Below the pieces are notes generated by a model, which was not told the DNA's origin, did not search any database, and saw nothing but the letters and a program-made list of their open reading frames with translations. A DNA stretch of 64,000 nucleotides from NCBI GenBank assembly GCA_023548195.1, contig JAJHZJ010000809.1, positions 152,927 to 216,926 on the forward strand, given 5' to 3'. Made by a program: the position numbers and the translations under genes. Positions 45,488-55,959 of the stretch are shown in pieces. Origin of the DNA: Bettongia penicillata ogilbyi (lineage: Eukaryota; Chordata; Mammalia; Diprotodontia; Potoroidae). Position 1 is the stretch's first letter. Each line of letters starts with the position of its first letter.

Positions 45488-47165
45488 TCCACAAGATTTT
45501 GAGTTCCAAATTTTCACTCCACCTTTCCCCTCCCCCACTCCAAAATGCCATGCATTCTGATTACCCCTTCCCCCAGTCTGCTCTCTTTTATCATCCCCTC
45601 CTCTAGTTTATCCCCCTTCCCCTTCATTTTCTTGAAGGGCAAGACAGATTTCTATACCCCATTGCCTCTGTATTTCTTATTTACCGTTTGCATGTAAACA
45701 ATTTTTTTTAACATTTGTTTTAAAAACTTTGAGTTCCCACAGTACTTGAATTGTTTCTTTCTGGATGCTTCCAATATTTTCTCCTTGACCTGGAAACTCT
45801 GGAATTTGGTTATAGTATTCCTAGGCATTTTCTTTTGGGGATCTCTTTCAGGAAGAGATTATTGAATTCTTTCAATATCTATTTTACCCTCTGATCCTAG
45901 TATATCAGGGCAATTTTCCATGCTAATTTCTTGAAAGATGGTGTCTAGGCTCTTTTTCTGATCATGGCTTTTAAGTAGCCCAATAATTTTCAAATTATCT
46001 TGCTTGGAACTAACTTTCAAGTCAGTGTTTTTTTTTGTTGTTTTTTTTTTTTTCCAATGAGATTTCACACTGACTTCTATTTTTTCATTCTTTTGGTTCG
46101 GTCTTATAATTTCTTGATTTCTCATAAAGTTATTAGCTTCCATTTGCTCCATTCTAATTTTGAAGAAATTATTTTCTTCAGTGAGCTTTTGGCCCTCCTG
46201 TTCCATTTGGCCAATTCTGCTTTTTAAGCCATTCCTCTCTTCACTGGTTTTTTGGACTTCTTTTGCCATTTCAGTCAGTCTATTTCTTAAGGTATTAATT
46301 TTTTTCAGTATTTTTTTGCATGTCTCCTTTACCAAGCTCTTGATTTTTCATGATTTTCTTGCATCACTGTCATTTGTCTTCCCAATTTTTCCTCTACTTT
46401 TCTTACTTGATGTTCAAAATCCGTTTTGAGTTCCTCCATGGCCCATGACAAATTCATACTCCTCTTAGAGGATTTTGATGTAAGATATTTGACTCTGCTG
46501 TCCTCTACTGGTTGTATGCCCTGTTCTTCCTTGTCACCAAAGTGAGATTCTGTAGTCTGAGTTTTTTTTTATGGTGTTTACTCATCTTCCCAGACAAACT
46601 CTTGATCTTCCAGCTCCTTGTCAAGGTAGAACTCTGCTTCCAGTGGGGATGGAGGTGGGGATTCTGTGCCAGGCTGCATGGATTTTGTATCCCCTGGTAC
46701 CATCTGTGGGCTTTGAGCTCCAGAAAGTCTCTGCTACTGCTCCTGGTACTGCTGCCACCACCACCACCACCACCCTCAGTCTGGGGTGCAACTGGGTGGG
46801 ATCTGGCCAGACCTCATGATCCCCTTTCACCCAGGTCACACAGGGTTTTCCCGCTGACTTTTTCGGCATTTGTGGGTTGACATGTCTGGAAACTACCACA
46901 GCTGCCAATGATTCCATCGCCTGAGGCCTACTCTGCCTAGTCTGTGCCAGTGTGGCCCATGCTGGACTGCGCTTCACTCCCTGCTCATGTGAAAGATCCT
47001 TCCTGTCGACTTGCCAGGTTTTATTGGGCTGCAGATTTATTTTCCTCTGTCATTTTGTGAGTTCTATAGCTCTAGAATTTGTTTAGAGTCACTTTTTATA
47101 GGTATTTGGAGGGCTCTAGGGGAGAGCTCAGGGAAATCCCTGCTTTTACTCTGCCATTTTGACTC
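45488..47165 (-). mobile_element. HAL1 copy C with an internal deletion, older 5' UTR type
   Basis: The minus strand begins at 47165 with a 5' end containing 'gtcaaaatggcagagtaaaa'. Its roughly 600-nt 5' UTR is unlike that of copies B, H and G. Decayed ORF1 follows, and then, at about 45737, a jump from the ORF1 C-terminal region straight into the distal 3' UTR. About 1 kb (end of ORF1 plus proximal 3' UTR) is missing. The 3' end at 45488 lacks a clear poly(A). Confidence 0.75.
45740..46480 (-). pseudogene. HAL1 copy C ORF1, broken
   Basis: The longest frame (45859-46335) covers the coiled coil (LTEMAKEVQKTSEERNGLKS) and the RRM-like block in altered form (KQDNLKIIGLLKSHDQKKSL). It ends at a stop in the segment after DIERIQ. 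The N-terminus is out of frame and the C-terminal domain is mostly deleted. Non-functional. Confidence 0.7.
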
Positions 47166-47414
47166 TGACCAATTTCTAGCATTTTATCTGGAGATTTTCA
47201 AGGGTTAAGGATCCTTAGAGTTCAAGTACGCTATTTTGATATTTCAGGGATCCACAATACTGCTGATGGGAGCGTGTCCTCCACAGACACAAATCACAAT
47301 ACCATTAACACCTCAGAAAATAGTTTTTGTAAGTTTCTAGAAAGAAAAATTTAACATCTGATAGCCAATACTCTGGTAACAAGCATACAATAAAAGGTAT
47401 AGGCTGTTTCTGGA

Positions 47415-48320
47415 TCCACACATTTGGAGTTCCAATTTCTCTCTCCATCTCTTCCCTCCACCCTCTCATAATACTTTGCATTCTGTTTACCCCTTCTCTC
47501 AACGTATCCTCCCTTCTATCACACCCCACCCTTCCCTTATTCCCATCTTCTCTCTTTTCTTATAGGGCAGGATAAATTTCTACAGCCTCCTTACCTGTAT
47601 TTCTTATTTCCCAGTTGTATACGATAATAATTCTCAACATTCGTTTCTAATATTTTGAATTCCAATTTCTCTCCCTCTCTTCCTCCCTCCCCACCCAGTC
47701 CCACTGAGAAGATAAGCAATTCAATACAGGCTATATATGCGTAGTTTTGCAAAAGACTTCCATAATAATCATGTTATGTAATACTAACAATATCACCCTC
47801 TACCCTACCCTGTCCCCCCTTTTTATTCTTTCATTTCACCTTGTCCTTTCCCAAAAGTGGTTCCTTCTAGTTACTCCCTTCTACCATTTGCCCTCCCTTC
47901 TATCATCCCCTTCACCCCCACTTGTCCCCTTCTCCCCTACTTTCCTGTAGTGTAAGATATACTTTCATACCAAATTTAGTGAACATGTTAATCCCTCCTT
48001 AAGCCATATGTGTAGAGAACAACTTTCACTTTTTCCCTCTCACCTCTTCCCTTTTCTCCTCCATTGAAAAAGATTTTTCTTATCTCTTTTGTTAGTTGTA
48101 GCCTGCCTCATTCCATTTCTCTCCTTCTCCTCTAATATTTTCCTCTCTCACCCCTTAATTTAATTTTTTTTTTTTTATGGATATTATCTCTTCTGATTCA
48201 ACTCAACCTCTACTGTGTGTGCGCATGTGTGTGTGTGTGTGTGTGTGTGTATCATCTCTCCATCTACCCAAAGACTCAAAAAAGTCGTAAGAGTTACAAA
48301 TATTATCTTTCCATGTAGGA
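47415..48320 (-). mobile_element. HAL1 3' UTR-only fragment, antisense
   Basis: Contains the complete antisense HAL1 3' UTR: 'tttggagttccaatttctct' at the 3' end, the 'gcaaaagacttccataataa' region, a TG tract at 48216-48250, and 'atattatctttccatgtagg', which lies just after ORF1 in full copies. It is 5'-truncated exactly at the ORF1/3' UTR boundary. Confidence 0.8.
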
Positions 48321-48366
48321 AAACTCTGAAGGATTTATGCTGAAAAGAGCTATCCAGGGGTGGATT

Positions 48367-48377
48367 CAAGATGGCGG
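48367..48377 (+). promoter_or_regulatory. YY1-like motif at HAL1 copy H 5' end
   Basis: CAAGATGGCGG lies 10 nt from the element's first base, at the same place as in copies B and G and in human L1. It probably positions transcription start; inferred only. Confidence 0.5.
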
Positions 48378-48536
48378 ATTAGAAAGACTCACGTATGCCA
48401 GCTCCGAACCCACAGCCCATGGATTTAATGTAAGAAAATCTCCCCACAAGTTCTGGATCACTGCAGGGTGTGCAAAAACACGGTGGAAGAGATTTCCGTT
48501 CCAGAGAGCCCAGGAGAGCGGTCCCCAAGGTCCCTC

Positions 48537-49103
48537 ATGCCCCGGAAAGCAGAGTCCACCCCAGCGCTGCCCTGGCCGTGCGGAGAGGAGCAGATCCGAA
48601 CAGGCTTCAGGGATGGAATCTCTGGCGGCCGGAAAGGTGCCTCCACCCACAGATGCTACAGGTCAGTGAGAGAGACGTCTGGGCTGGCCGAGGGGGGAGC
48701 GGGGTGTCTCCGTGGCTCGGGACCCCTCGGGAGGAAGTGGCAGAGGCAGGGGCAGGAAGTGGTGGAGGCAGAGGCAGGGGCAGCGGCGGTGGCCCCCAGG
48801 ACTCCCCGAGGAGCAGGCAGAACTTCAGGTCCCTGCATAAGTCCCCTGAGGGAGCTGAGCCTGGGAGACGGCCCTGCCCCGACCCGCTCCATTACTGAAG
48901 GTCTCTGTACAAAACCCCTGAGAGAACTGAGCCTGGGAGACAACCCTGACCCCAGCCTCTCCATGACTGAAGGTACCTGCATAAAGCCCCTGAGGGAGCT
49001 GAGCCTAGGAGACGGCCCTGCACCCACCCGCTCCATTACTGAAGGTCTCTGCACAAAACCCCTCAGGGAACTGAACCTGGGAGGCGGCCCTGCCCCCACC
49101 TGA
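48537..49103 (+). other. Upstream ORF in HAL1 copy H 5' UTR
   Basis: An ATG-initiated frame of 188 codons upstream of ORF1, starting MPRKAESTPALPWPCGEEQI. Its second half is encoded by the 72-bp tandem repeat (24 residues, PLRELSLGDGPAPT- core) and it ends with a TGA just after GGGPAPT. The homologous frame of copy G (59804-60118) ends with the same motif and stop. No known domain. It may be an unselected by-product of GC-rich sequence with a repeat length divisible by three. Confidence 0.3.
48661..48670 (+). promoter_or_regulatory. Conserved 5' splice-site-like sequence in HAL1 5' UTR
   Basis: CTACAG|GTCAGTGAG is a near-consensus donor. The same sequence with few changes is at 34303 (copy B) and 59908 (copy G, GTCAGTAAG). 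L1 5' UTRs of other mammals use internal donors; use here is untested. Confidence 0.35.
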
Positions 49104-49110
49104 GCACCAG
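48851..49110 (+). repeat. 72-bp tandem repeat in the HAL1 copy H 5' UTR
   Basis: Repeat starts at 48851, 48923, 48995 and 49067 give three complete 72-bp units and a partial fourth, each beginning GG/AGA-ACTGAGCCTGGGAG. Copy B has little more than one unit and copy G about one, so this array expanded in copy H or its source. Confidence 0.9.
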
Positions 49111-49244
49111 AATTGAAGCTCACATTGAATAGCAGTCGCACCTGCCATGGAAAGCCCATTTGAATCTCAGACTCCAAGCACTAGCTGGGCAGATCTAGGC
49201 GGGGATGGAGAGGAATCTCAGAAGTCAAGTAACTGGCTGGAAAA

Positions 49245-50344
49245 ATGCCCAGAAAAGGGAAGAAAAATAAGACTATACAGAGCTTCTTTGAGCAGGTGCA
49301 AATGTTCCCGCCCTTCAATTCTGATGATGAGGAAATATTCTTACCGTCAGGGAAAGACGTGGAAGGTGGGGCCTCTGTATCCCAGACATCCCAGGGGGAT
49401 GTCGGGTGGGCTCAGGCCCTGGAAGAGCTCAAAAAGGATTTTGAAAAGCAAGTTAGACAGGTGGAGGGACAACTGGTAAGAGAAATGAGAGAGATGCGAG
49501 AAAAGCATGAAAAACAGGTCAATACCTTGCTAAAGGAGACCAAAAAAAACGCTGAAGAAAATAGCACCTTGAAAAATAAGCTCACTCAATTGGCAAAGGA
49601 GGTTCAAAAAGCCAATGAGGAGAAGAATGCTTTCAAAAGCAGAATTAGCCAAATGGAAAAAGAGGTTCAAAAGCTCACTGAAGATAATAGTTCTATCACA
49701 ATTACAATGGAACAGATGGAGTCTAATGACTTTCTGAGAAACCAAGAAATAACAAAACAAAATCAAAAAGAATGAAAAAATGGAAGATAATATGAAATAT
49801 CTCGCAGGAAAAACAACTGACCTGGAAAATAGATCCAGGAGAGACAATTTAAAAATTATGGGACTACCTGAAAGTCAGGATCAAAAAAACAGCCTAGATA
49901 TCATCTTCCATGAAATTATCGAGGAAAACTGCCTGATATTCTACAACCAGAGGGCAAAATAAGTATTGAAGGAATCCATCGATCACCGCCTGAAAGAGAT
50001 CCAAAAACAGAAGCTCCTAGGAACATTGTGGCCAAATTCCAGAATTCCCAGGTCAAGGAAAAAATCTTGGAAGCAGCTAGAAAGAAATAATTCCAGTATT
50101 GTGGAAATACAATGAGGATAACACAAGATCTAGCAGCTTCTACATTAAGGGATCGAATGGCATGGAATAGGATATTCCAGAAGTCAAAGGAACTAGGACT
50201 CAAACCAAGAATCACCTACCCAGCAAAACTGAGTATAATAGTTCAGGGGAAAATATGTCTTTCAATGAAACAGAGGACTTTTAAACATTCTTGATGAAAA
50301 GACCAGAGCTGAAAAGAAAATTTGACTTGCAAACACAAGATTGA
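49245..50344 (+). pseudogene. HAL1 copy H ORF1 (L1 ORF1p-like), broken
   Basis: It starts at the ATG of MPRKGKKNKTIQSFF, preceded by AAAA. The first frame (49245-49775) covers a basic N-terminus and a long coiled coil (KKDFEKQVRQVEGQLVREM through KLTEDNSSITIT). A one-base change near 49770 shifts into the next frame, which holds the RRM-like block (ENRSRRDNLKIMGLPESQDQ, 49780-49962). A further one-base deletion near 49931 breaks that frame. The C-terminal domain (PRNIVAKFQ, YPAKLS) is in a third segment and contains an in-frame TAA at 50088-50090. The natural stop is at 50342-50344. The protein would not be functional. Confidence 0.85.
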
Positions 50345-51654
50345 GAAGAAGCATGAAAAAGTAAACAGCAAAGAGAAGTCACAAGGGACTTACCAAAAGT
50401 GAACTGTTTACATTCCTACACGGAAAGACAATATTTGTAACTCTTAAAACTTTTCAGTATCTGGGTAGTTGGTGGGATCACACACATACATACATACACA
50501 CACACGTACACGTGTACAAGCACACACACACATATACACATGCACGCACATATAGAGGCAGAGAGCACAGAGTGAATTGAATAGGATGGGACCATATCTT
50601 AAAAGAAATTAAGGTAAATGGTGATAGAGAAAGCTAGGGAGAGGAAAGAGGGTGAAATGGAATGGGGTAAATTATATGTCATTTAAGAGGTAAGCAGGAG
50701 ACTTTTTAATGGAGGAAAAAAGAGGAGAGCTGAGAAGAAAAAAAAACAAGAAATTTACCTTCATCACATTTGACTAAAGGAAGGAATAAAATGCACACTC
50801 ATTTTGGTATGAAAACCTATCTTACAGTACAGGAAAGTGGGGGAGAAGGAGATAAGCAAGGGGGGGATGATGAAAGGGAGGGCAATGGGAGGAGGGAGCA
50901 ATTTGAAGACAACACTCGGGGAGGGACAGTATCCAAAGACAGAATAGAAACAATGAGGGACAGGATAGGATGGAGGGTAATTCAGTTAGTCTTACACAAC
51001 ACGACTATTATGGAATTCATTTGCAAAACTACACAGATAGGGCCCATATTGTATTGCCTGCCTTCCCAAAGGGAATGGGTGGGGAGGGAGGGATGGGGAG
51101 AATTTGGAACTCAAAGTTTTAGGAACAACTGTTTAGTATTGTTGTTGCTACTAGGAAAGAAGACATACCATTAATGAGGAATAGAAAGTCATCTGGTCCT
51201 ACAGGACAAAAGAAAAGATGGGGACAAGAGAAGAGAGGGAGGATAGAAGAGAAGGCAGATTGGAGATAGGGAAAATTAGATTGCTAGGTGTATTGGGGTG
51301 GGGGGAGGGAATAAAGGGGGAGAAAATTTGGAACCCAAAATTTTGTGAAAATGAATGTAAAAAGTTAAATAAATAAATTTTTATTAAAAAAAGAGCTATC
51401 CATTCCCAAAGAAAGAAACGATGGTGTCTGAATGCGGACTGAAGCTTACTTATTTTTTATTAACTTCGTGTATTTTTCTTGAGCTTTTCTCCTTGTCTAT
51501 GATTTCTTTCACAACATGACTATTATGGATATGTTTTGCATGACAAAACATGTACAATCTATATAGAATTGTTTGCCTTCTCAATGAAGGGAGTTGAGGA
51601 GGGAGGAAGGGAGAGAATTTGGAACACAAAGGTTTTACAAATGAACGTTTTTAA

Positions 51655-53888
51655 TGTTTATTTATTTTTAATTTTCAATATTCATTTCTACAAATTTTGA
51701 GTTCCAAATTTTCTCCCCATCTCTCCCCTCCCAGCACCCCATAATGCCTTGCATTCTGGTTACCCCTTCCCTCAAAATACCCTGCCTTCTACAACATCCC
51801 TCCCTTCCATTATCCCCATGTTCTCTCCTTCCTTTTAGGGCAAGATAGATTTTTATACGCCATTACTTATACTTCTTATTTCCTAACTGTATGGGAAAAT
51901 TTTTCTCAACATTTGCTCCTAATACTTTGAGCTCCAACTTCTCTCTTTCTTGTTTCCCTTTTCATGCTTCTCTTGATTCCTGTGTTTGAAAGTCAAATTT
52001 TCTATTTAGTTCTGGTCTTTTCATCAAGAATTCTTGAAAATCCTCTGTTTCATTGAATGACCATTTTTCCCTGAAGTGTTATACTCAGGTTTGCTGGGTA
52101 GGTTGATTCCTGGTTTTAATCCTGTTCATTTGTCTTCTGGAATATCAAATTCAAGCCCTTTGATCCCTTAATGTAGAAGCTGCTATATCTTGTGTTATCC
52201 TGACTGTATTTCCACAATACTCAAATCCTTTCTTTCTAGCTGCTTGCAATATTTTTTTACTTGACCTGAGAACTCTGGAATTTGGCTACAATATTCCTAG
52301 GAGTGTCTCTTTTCGGATCTCGTTTAGAAGGTAAACTGTGGATTCTTTCAATATTTATTTTGCCCATGGTTCTAGAATATCAGGGCAGTTTTCCTTGACA
52401 ATTTCATGAAAGATGATGTCTAGGCTCTTTTTGTGATCATGGCTTTGAGGTAGTCCCATAATTTTTAAATTGTCTCTCTTGGATGTATTTTCCAGGACAG
52501 CTTTGTTTCCAATGAGATAGTTCACATTATCTTCTATTTTTTTCATTCTTTTGGTTTTATTTTGTAATTTCTTGGCTTCTTAAAAAGTCATTAACTTCCA
52601 TCTGCTCCATTCTAATTTTTAAAGAGCTACTTTCTTCAGTGAGTTTTTGAACCACGTTTTCATTTGACTAATTCTGCTTTTTAAAGCATTCTTCTCCTTA
52701 TTGGCTTTTTAGAACTCTTTGCCATTTGAGTTAGCCTATTTTTAAAGGTCTTATTTTCTTCAGCCCTTTTTTGGTCTCCTTTAGCAAGTTGTTGACTTAC
52801 TTTTCATGATTTTCTTGCATCTCTCTTCCCATTTTTTCCTCCAACTTTCTTACTTCACTTTCAAAATCCTTTTTGAGCTTTTGCATGGCCTGAGACAATT
52901 GGAAATTTATTATGGATGTTTGGGATATGGAAGCCTTGACTTTTATGTCTTTCCCTGACGGTAAGCATTGTTCTTCTTCATCCGAAAAAATGGTAGAAGA
53001 TATCTGTTCATCAAGAAAGCAACTTTATATAGTCTTATTTTTTTTCCTTTTTTGGGCATTTTCCCAACCAGTTACTTTGTCTTTCTGGTCCTTTTTCAAG
53101 AGTAGGGTATACTCTGAGGATCTGTTAGATCTCAGTTCCTCCAAGGTGGCACAATCAAGCCTGTGCACTGGTTTGGGAGCAACAAGAAACTTTTGTGCCC
53201 AGAATCTGTGAGTAATAGAGTTTCATCTCCATAGCCACTTGGCCTCCAGTTTCACCAAGCCAGCACTGGGGGCTGAGATTCAGATAAGCTGCTCAATTTC
53301 CCCAGGGGCTTTTGGTGGGAGCAGGCCAACCATTCAGTGTGAGAAAAAGATCAGTTGCTCAATTCCTTCAGGACCGTTAGGTGGGGACAGGGCTACCACC
53401 CAAGGCTAAGGTAACAATCAGCTGCTCAGTGCCCCCAGGGTCTCTACAATCCAACAATGCATGTAGTTTGCTGTGGGAGCCGCTGCCACCCAATATGGCC
53501 TCTCCTTCCACTTGAGGCCGGAGCTATGTAAGACCCTGCCCCCTTTTTAGCCAGCTGAAAAAACCCTCTCACTGACCTGTGACAGGTGTGAGTTGAGGGA
53601 TCTGCAACTCATAGCTACTGCCCCTGGAGATTCTGCCCTCGAGGCCTAGTAGAGTCCTTCTCTTGCCACCACGCTGCAGCCAAGGCTGGGCTGGGTTCTG
53701 CTCCTCGTCTGGTGTGACAGACCTTTTCCAGTGGGCTTTCAGGTCACTCTGGTCTGGAAACCTCCTCCACTCCGTTGTTCTGTGGCTTCTGTTGCTCTAG
53801 AATTTGTTGAGAGTCTTTCTTTACAGGTATTTCATGGACTATGGGGGAAGAACTAGTCTACGTGTGTCTTTCTACTCTGCCATCTTCG
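51655..53888 (-). mobile_element. HAL1 copy D, antisense, older 5' UTR type
   Basis: On the minus strand it starts at 53888 with 'cgaagatggcagagtagaaa' and has a roughly 900-nt 5' UTR unlike that of copies B/H/G. ORF1 follows (about 51985-52990), then a shortened 3' UTR: the sequence jumps at about 51945 between the ORF1-proximal and distal parts. It ends near 51655, abutting the L1 3' fragment. Confidence 0.8.
51985..52990 (-). pseudogene. HAL1 copy D ORF1, broken
   Basis: The RRM-like block NTSKRDNLKIMGLPQSHDHK is open at 52355-52546. The C-terminal domain follows with frameshifts, and the coiled-coil region (52550-52870) is decayed. At the site of the shared TAA in copies H and G this copy has GGA. 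The N-terminal LPSGKD region is visible near 52950-52990. Confidence 0.7.
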
Positions 53889-53892
53889 AAAA

Positions 53893-54598
53893 AGCTTTTT
53901 CAATGGAAGAGAAAGTGGAGGAGGTTAGAGGGAAAAAGTGAAACTTACTCTCTTCACATTTGACTCAAGGAGGGAATGACATACACAATTTGGTATGAAA
54001 ATCTATTTTACAATAAAAGAAAGTAGGAAAGAAGTGGACAAGTGGGGTTGGGGTGATAGAAAGAAGGGCACGTGGGAAGAGGGATTAATTAGAAGTAAAC
54101 ACTTTTGGGGAAGGACAAAGTCAGAACAGAGAATAGAATAAATGGGGTAGGACAGAATGGAGGAAAATTCAGTTGGTCTTACACAATACGACTATTATGG
54201 AAGTCTTTTGCAAAACTACATACATAAAACCCATATTGAATTGCTAACCTTCTCACTAGGGATGGGTGGGGAGGGAGAAAGGGAGAGAAATTGGAACTGA
54301 AAGTTTTAGGAACGAATGCTGAGAATTGTTTTTGCATACAACTGAGAAATAAGAAATAGAGGTAATGCAGTAAAGAAATCTATTTTGCCATACAAGAAAA
54401 GAGAGAAGATGAGGATAAGGGAAGGGAGCAGTGTGATAGAAGGGAGGAAATAATGAGGGAAGGAGTAATCAGAATGCACGATGTCTTGAGGTTGGGGGAA
54501 GCAAGAGATGGGGAGAAAATTTGGAACTCAAAATTTTGTGGAAATTGATGTTGAAAACTAAAAGTAAATAAATAGCCATTAAAATTAGAAAGGAATGT
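53893..54598 (+). mobile_element. HAL1 3' UTR fragment E, sense
   Basis: It starts within the 3' UTR ('gctttttcaatggaagagaa') and runs through 'tcacatttgactcaaggagg', 'acaatacgactattatggaa', 'tagggatgggtggggaggg' and 'ggaactcaaaattttgtgga' to the AT-rich end. It directly abuts the 5' end of the oppositely oriented copy D. Confidence 0.8.
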
Positions 54599-55235
54599 AA
54601 TAAGGCTGCTTTCTTTATCATTATAAAAAAAAAGAAGGCTTTGACCACCTACTCCTGGGAAGTCTGGATAAGGTCAAATTGCCTTTTATCCAATTCTGAA
54701 TTAGCATCCTCACTTTTGAGACTTGGAATTTGAATTCAGCCATAATATCAATTCTAACTTATAGAATCGATTTTCAGAGATTATATTCAAATAACCTATG
54801 ATGAGGACTTGCAGTCAGAGGAGAAACTAGACACCATGTGGGATGATGACTTATATTCATTATGCTTAAAATGAAGATTTGCTTAATGTCAAGATCAGCC
54901 TGCTAAGATGGACATTAAGTAAAACTATATAAAATCCTAAGGAAGTTCCTATCCTGTACCTTATTTGCCTAATAATAACACTAACCGCTGTCTAATAAAT
55001 CTAATTAAACAAACATGAACTTTCTGACTTCTCAAATTCTCAAGACAGCAATTGTACCTAATGTTGAAATTGGCTGGTTAAGATCCAAAACTAACTCATT
55101 TTGACATTAGTGGTTTGCTAGATTACGTTGTGACATAGATTGTGTAGCAATATTTCTGTTCATAGTCTAAAAGCATAGACATTATGCATCATTAATTGGG
55201 AAGGTAATGCAACGTAATAATGATATCTGATATTT
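54599..55235. other. No gene or repeat recognised
   Basis: AT-rich non-coding sequence. Confidence 0.35.
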
Positions 55236-55237
55236 AT

Positions 55238-55445
55238 GATAGTCTGATGTTTGTGAAACTCTCCCCATGCATTATCTTACTTGAGCCTCTCAATATCATT
55301 TTGAGGAACTCACTACTGGTATTGTCACTTCTATTTTATAGAAGAAACTCAGGTTCAGAGAATGTTGTACTTGCATAAGCTTACACAATAGTTGGATGTG
55401 GTTATAAAACCAAGGGTTCTTGACTGATGTCACCATGGTACTCTA
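55238..55445 (-). mobile_element. MIR3-like relic, antisense
   Basis: 'tgcattatcttacttgagcc', 'cttctattttatagaagaaa' and 'ctcaggttcagagaatgttg' are in antisense MIR order. Confidence 0.55.
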
Positions 55446-55955
55446 CCAGATATTGGATGTGGAGATTGAAGATTTTCCATACTGTCATTACTCAACTCTT
55501 TTTAGTAGATAAACTTTAACTCCCTCTTTGTCTATGAGCAGGTCAGGTTACCTTTCTTGGTCACATTTTCCTCATATATGAAAGAAGGGGACTGGTCTAG
55601 GGTGATCTTGGAGGTTTCCTCATAATCCAGATGTTTAATGACTGTACTAATTATTGTTTTTGTGATGCATTGTCCCTTAAAGGTCTATTGATGACTTGTG
55701 TCAACCCCAGGAAACTCTGGAACCCTACCTTGCTCTGACCAGCAGTTATAAACTGCCTCCAAGACACTCCCGCCATTACCCCAAGAAGTTTCTAAATTTG
55801 CCCGTTCCTATTCAAAGATAGTTCCAATGGCCACAACTTGTTTTCTTTTTAACTCTTAACAACACTTCATTCCTCCAGTTAGGCTCTTCTGTTCACCCTA
55901 TAGGTGACTCCAGCTTGGGCCTGCTGTTCTATCTACCTACCCTTCCTAGTTCTTC
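55446..55955. other. No gene or repeat recognised
   Basis: Non-coding sequence, weakly pyrimidine-rich. Confidence 0.35.
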
Positions 55956-55959
55956 TGAG

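Larger units (their letters stand above)
48357..51388 (+). mobile_element. Full-length HAL1 copy H with target-site duplication
   Basis: The element starts GGGGTGGATTCAAGATGGCGG and has a GC-rich 5' UTR of about 890 nt. A single ORF1 region (49245-50344) and a roughly 1.04-kb 3' UTR with a CA tract (about 50473-50540) follow. It ends in AAATAAATAAATTT plus a short A-tail. There is no ORF2, which is the definition of a half-L1. AAAAGAGCTATCCA occurs at both ends (48343-48356 and 51389-51402), the expected product of L1-type target-primed insertion. Mobilisation must have used L1 proteins supplied in trans. Confidence 0.9.
48321..51655 (+). mobile_element. L1 3' UTR fragment interrupted by a HAL1 insertion
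   Basis: The two flanks are 48321-48356 ('ctctgaaggatttatgctga') and 51403-51655 ('aaagaaacgatggtgtctga', 'ttcacaacatgactattatg', 'gagaatttggaacacaaagg'). Joined, they read as one sense L1 3' UTR with the intervening HAL1 removed. The L1 piece therefore predates the HAL1 at 48357-51388. Confidence 0.75.
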
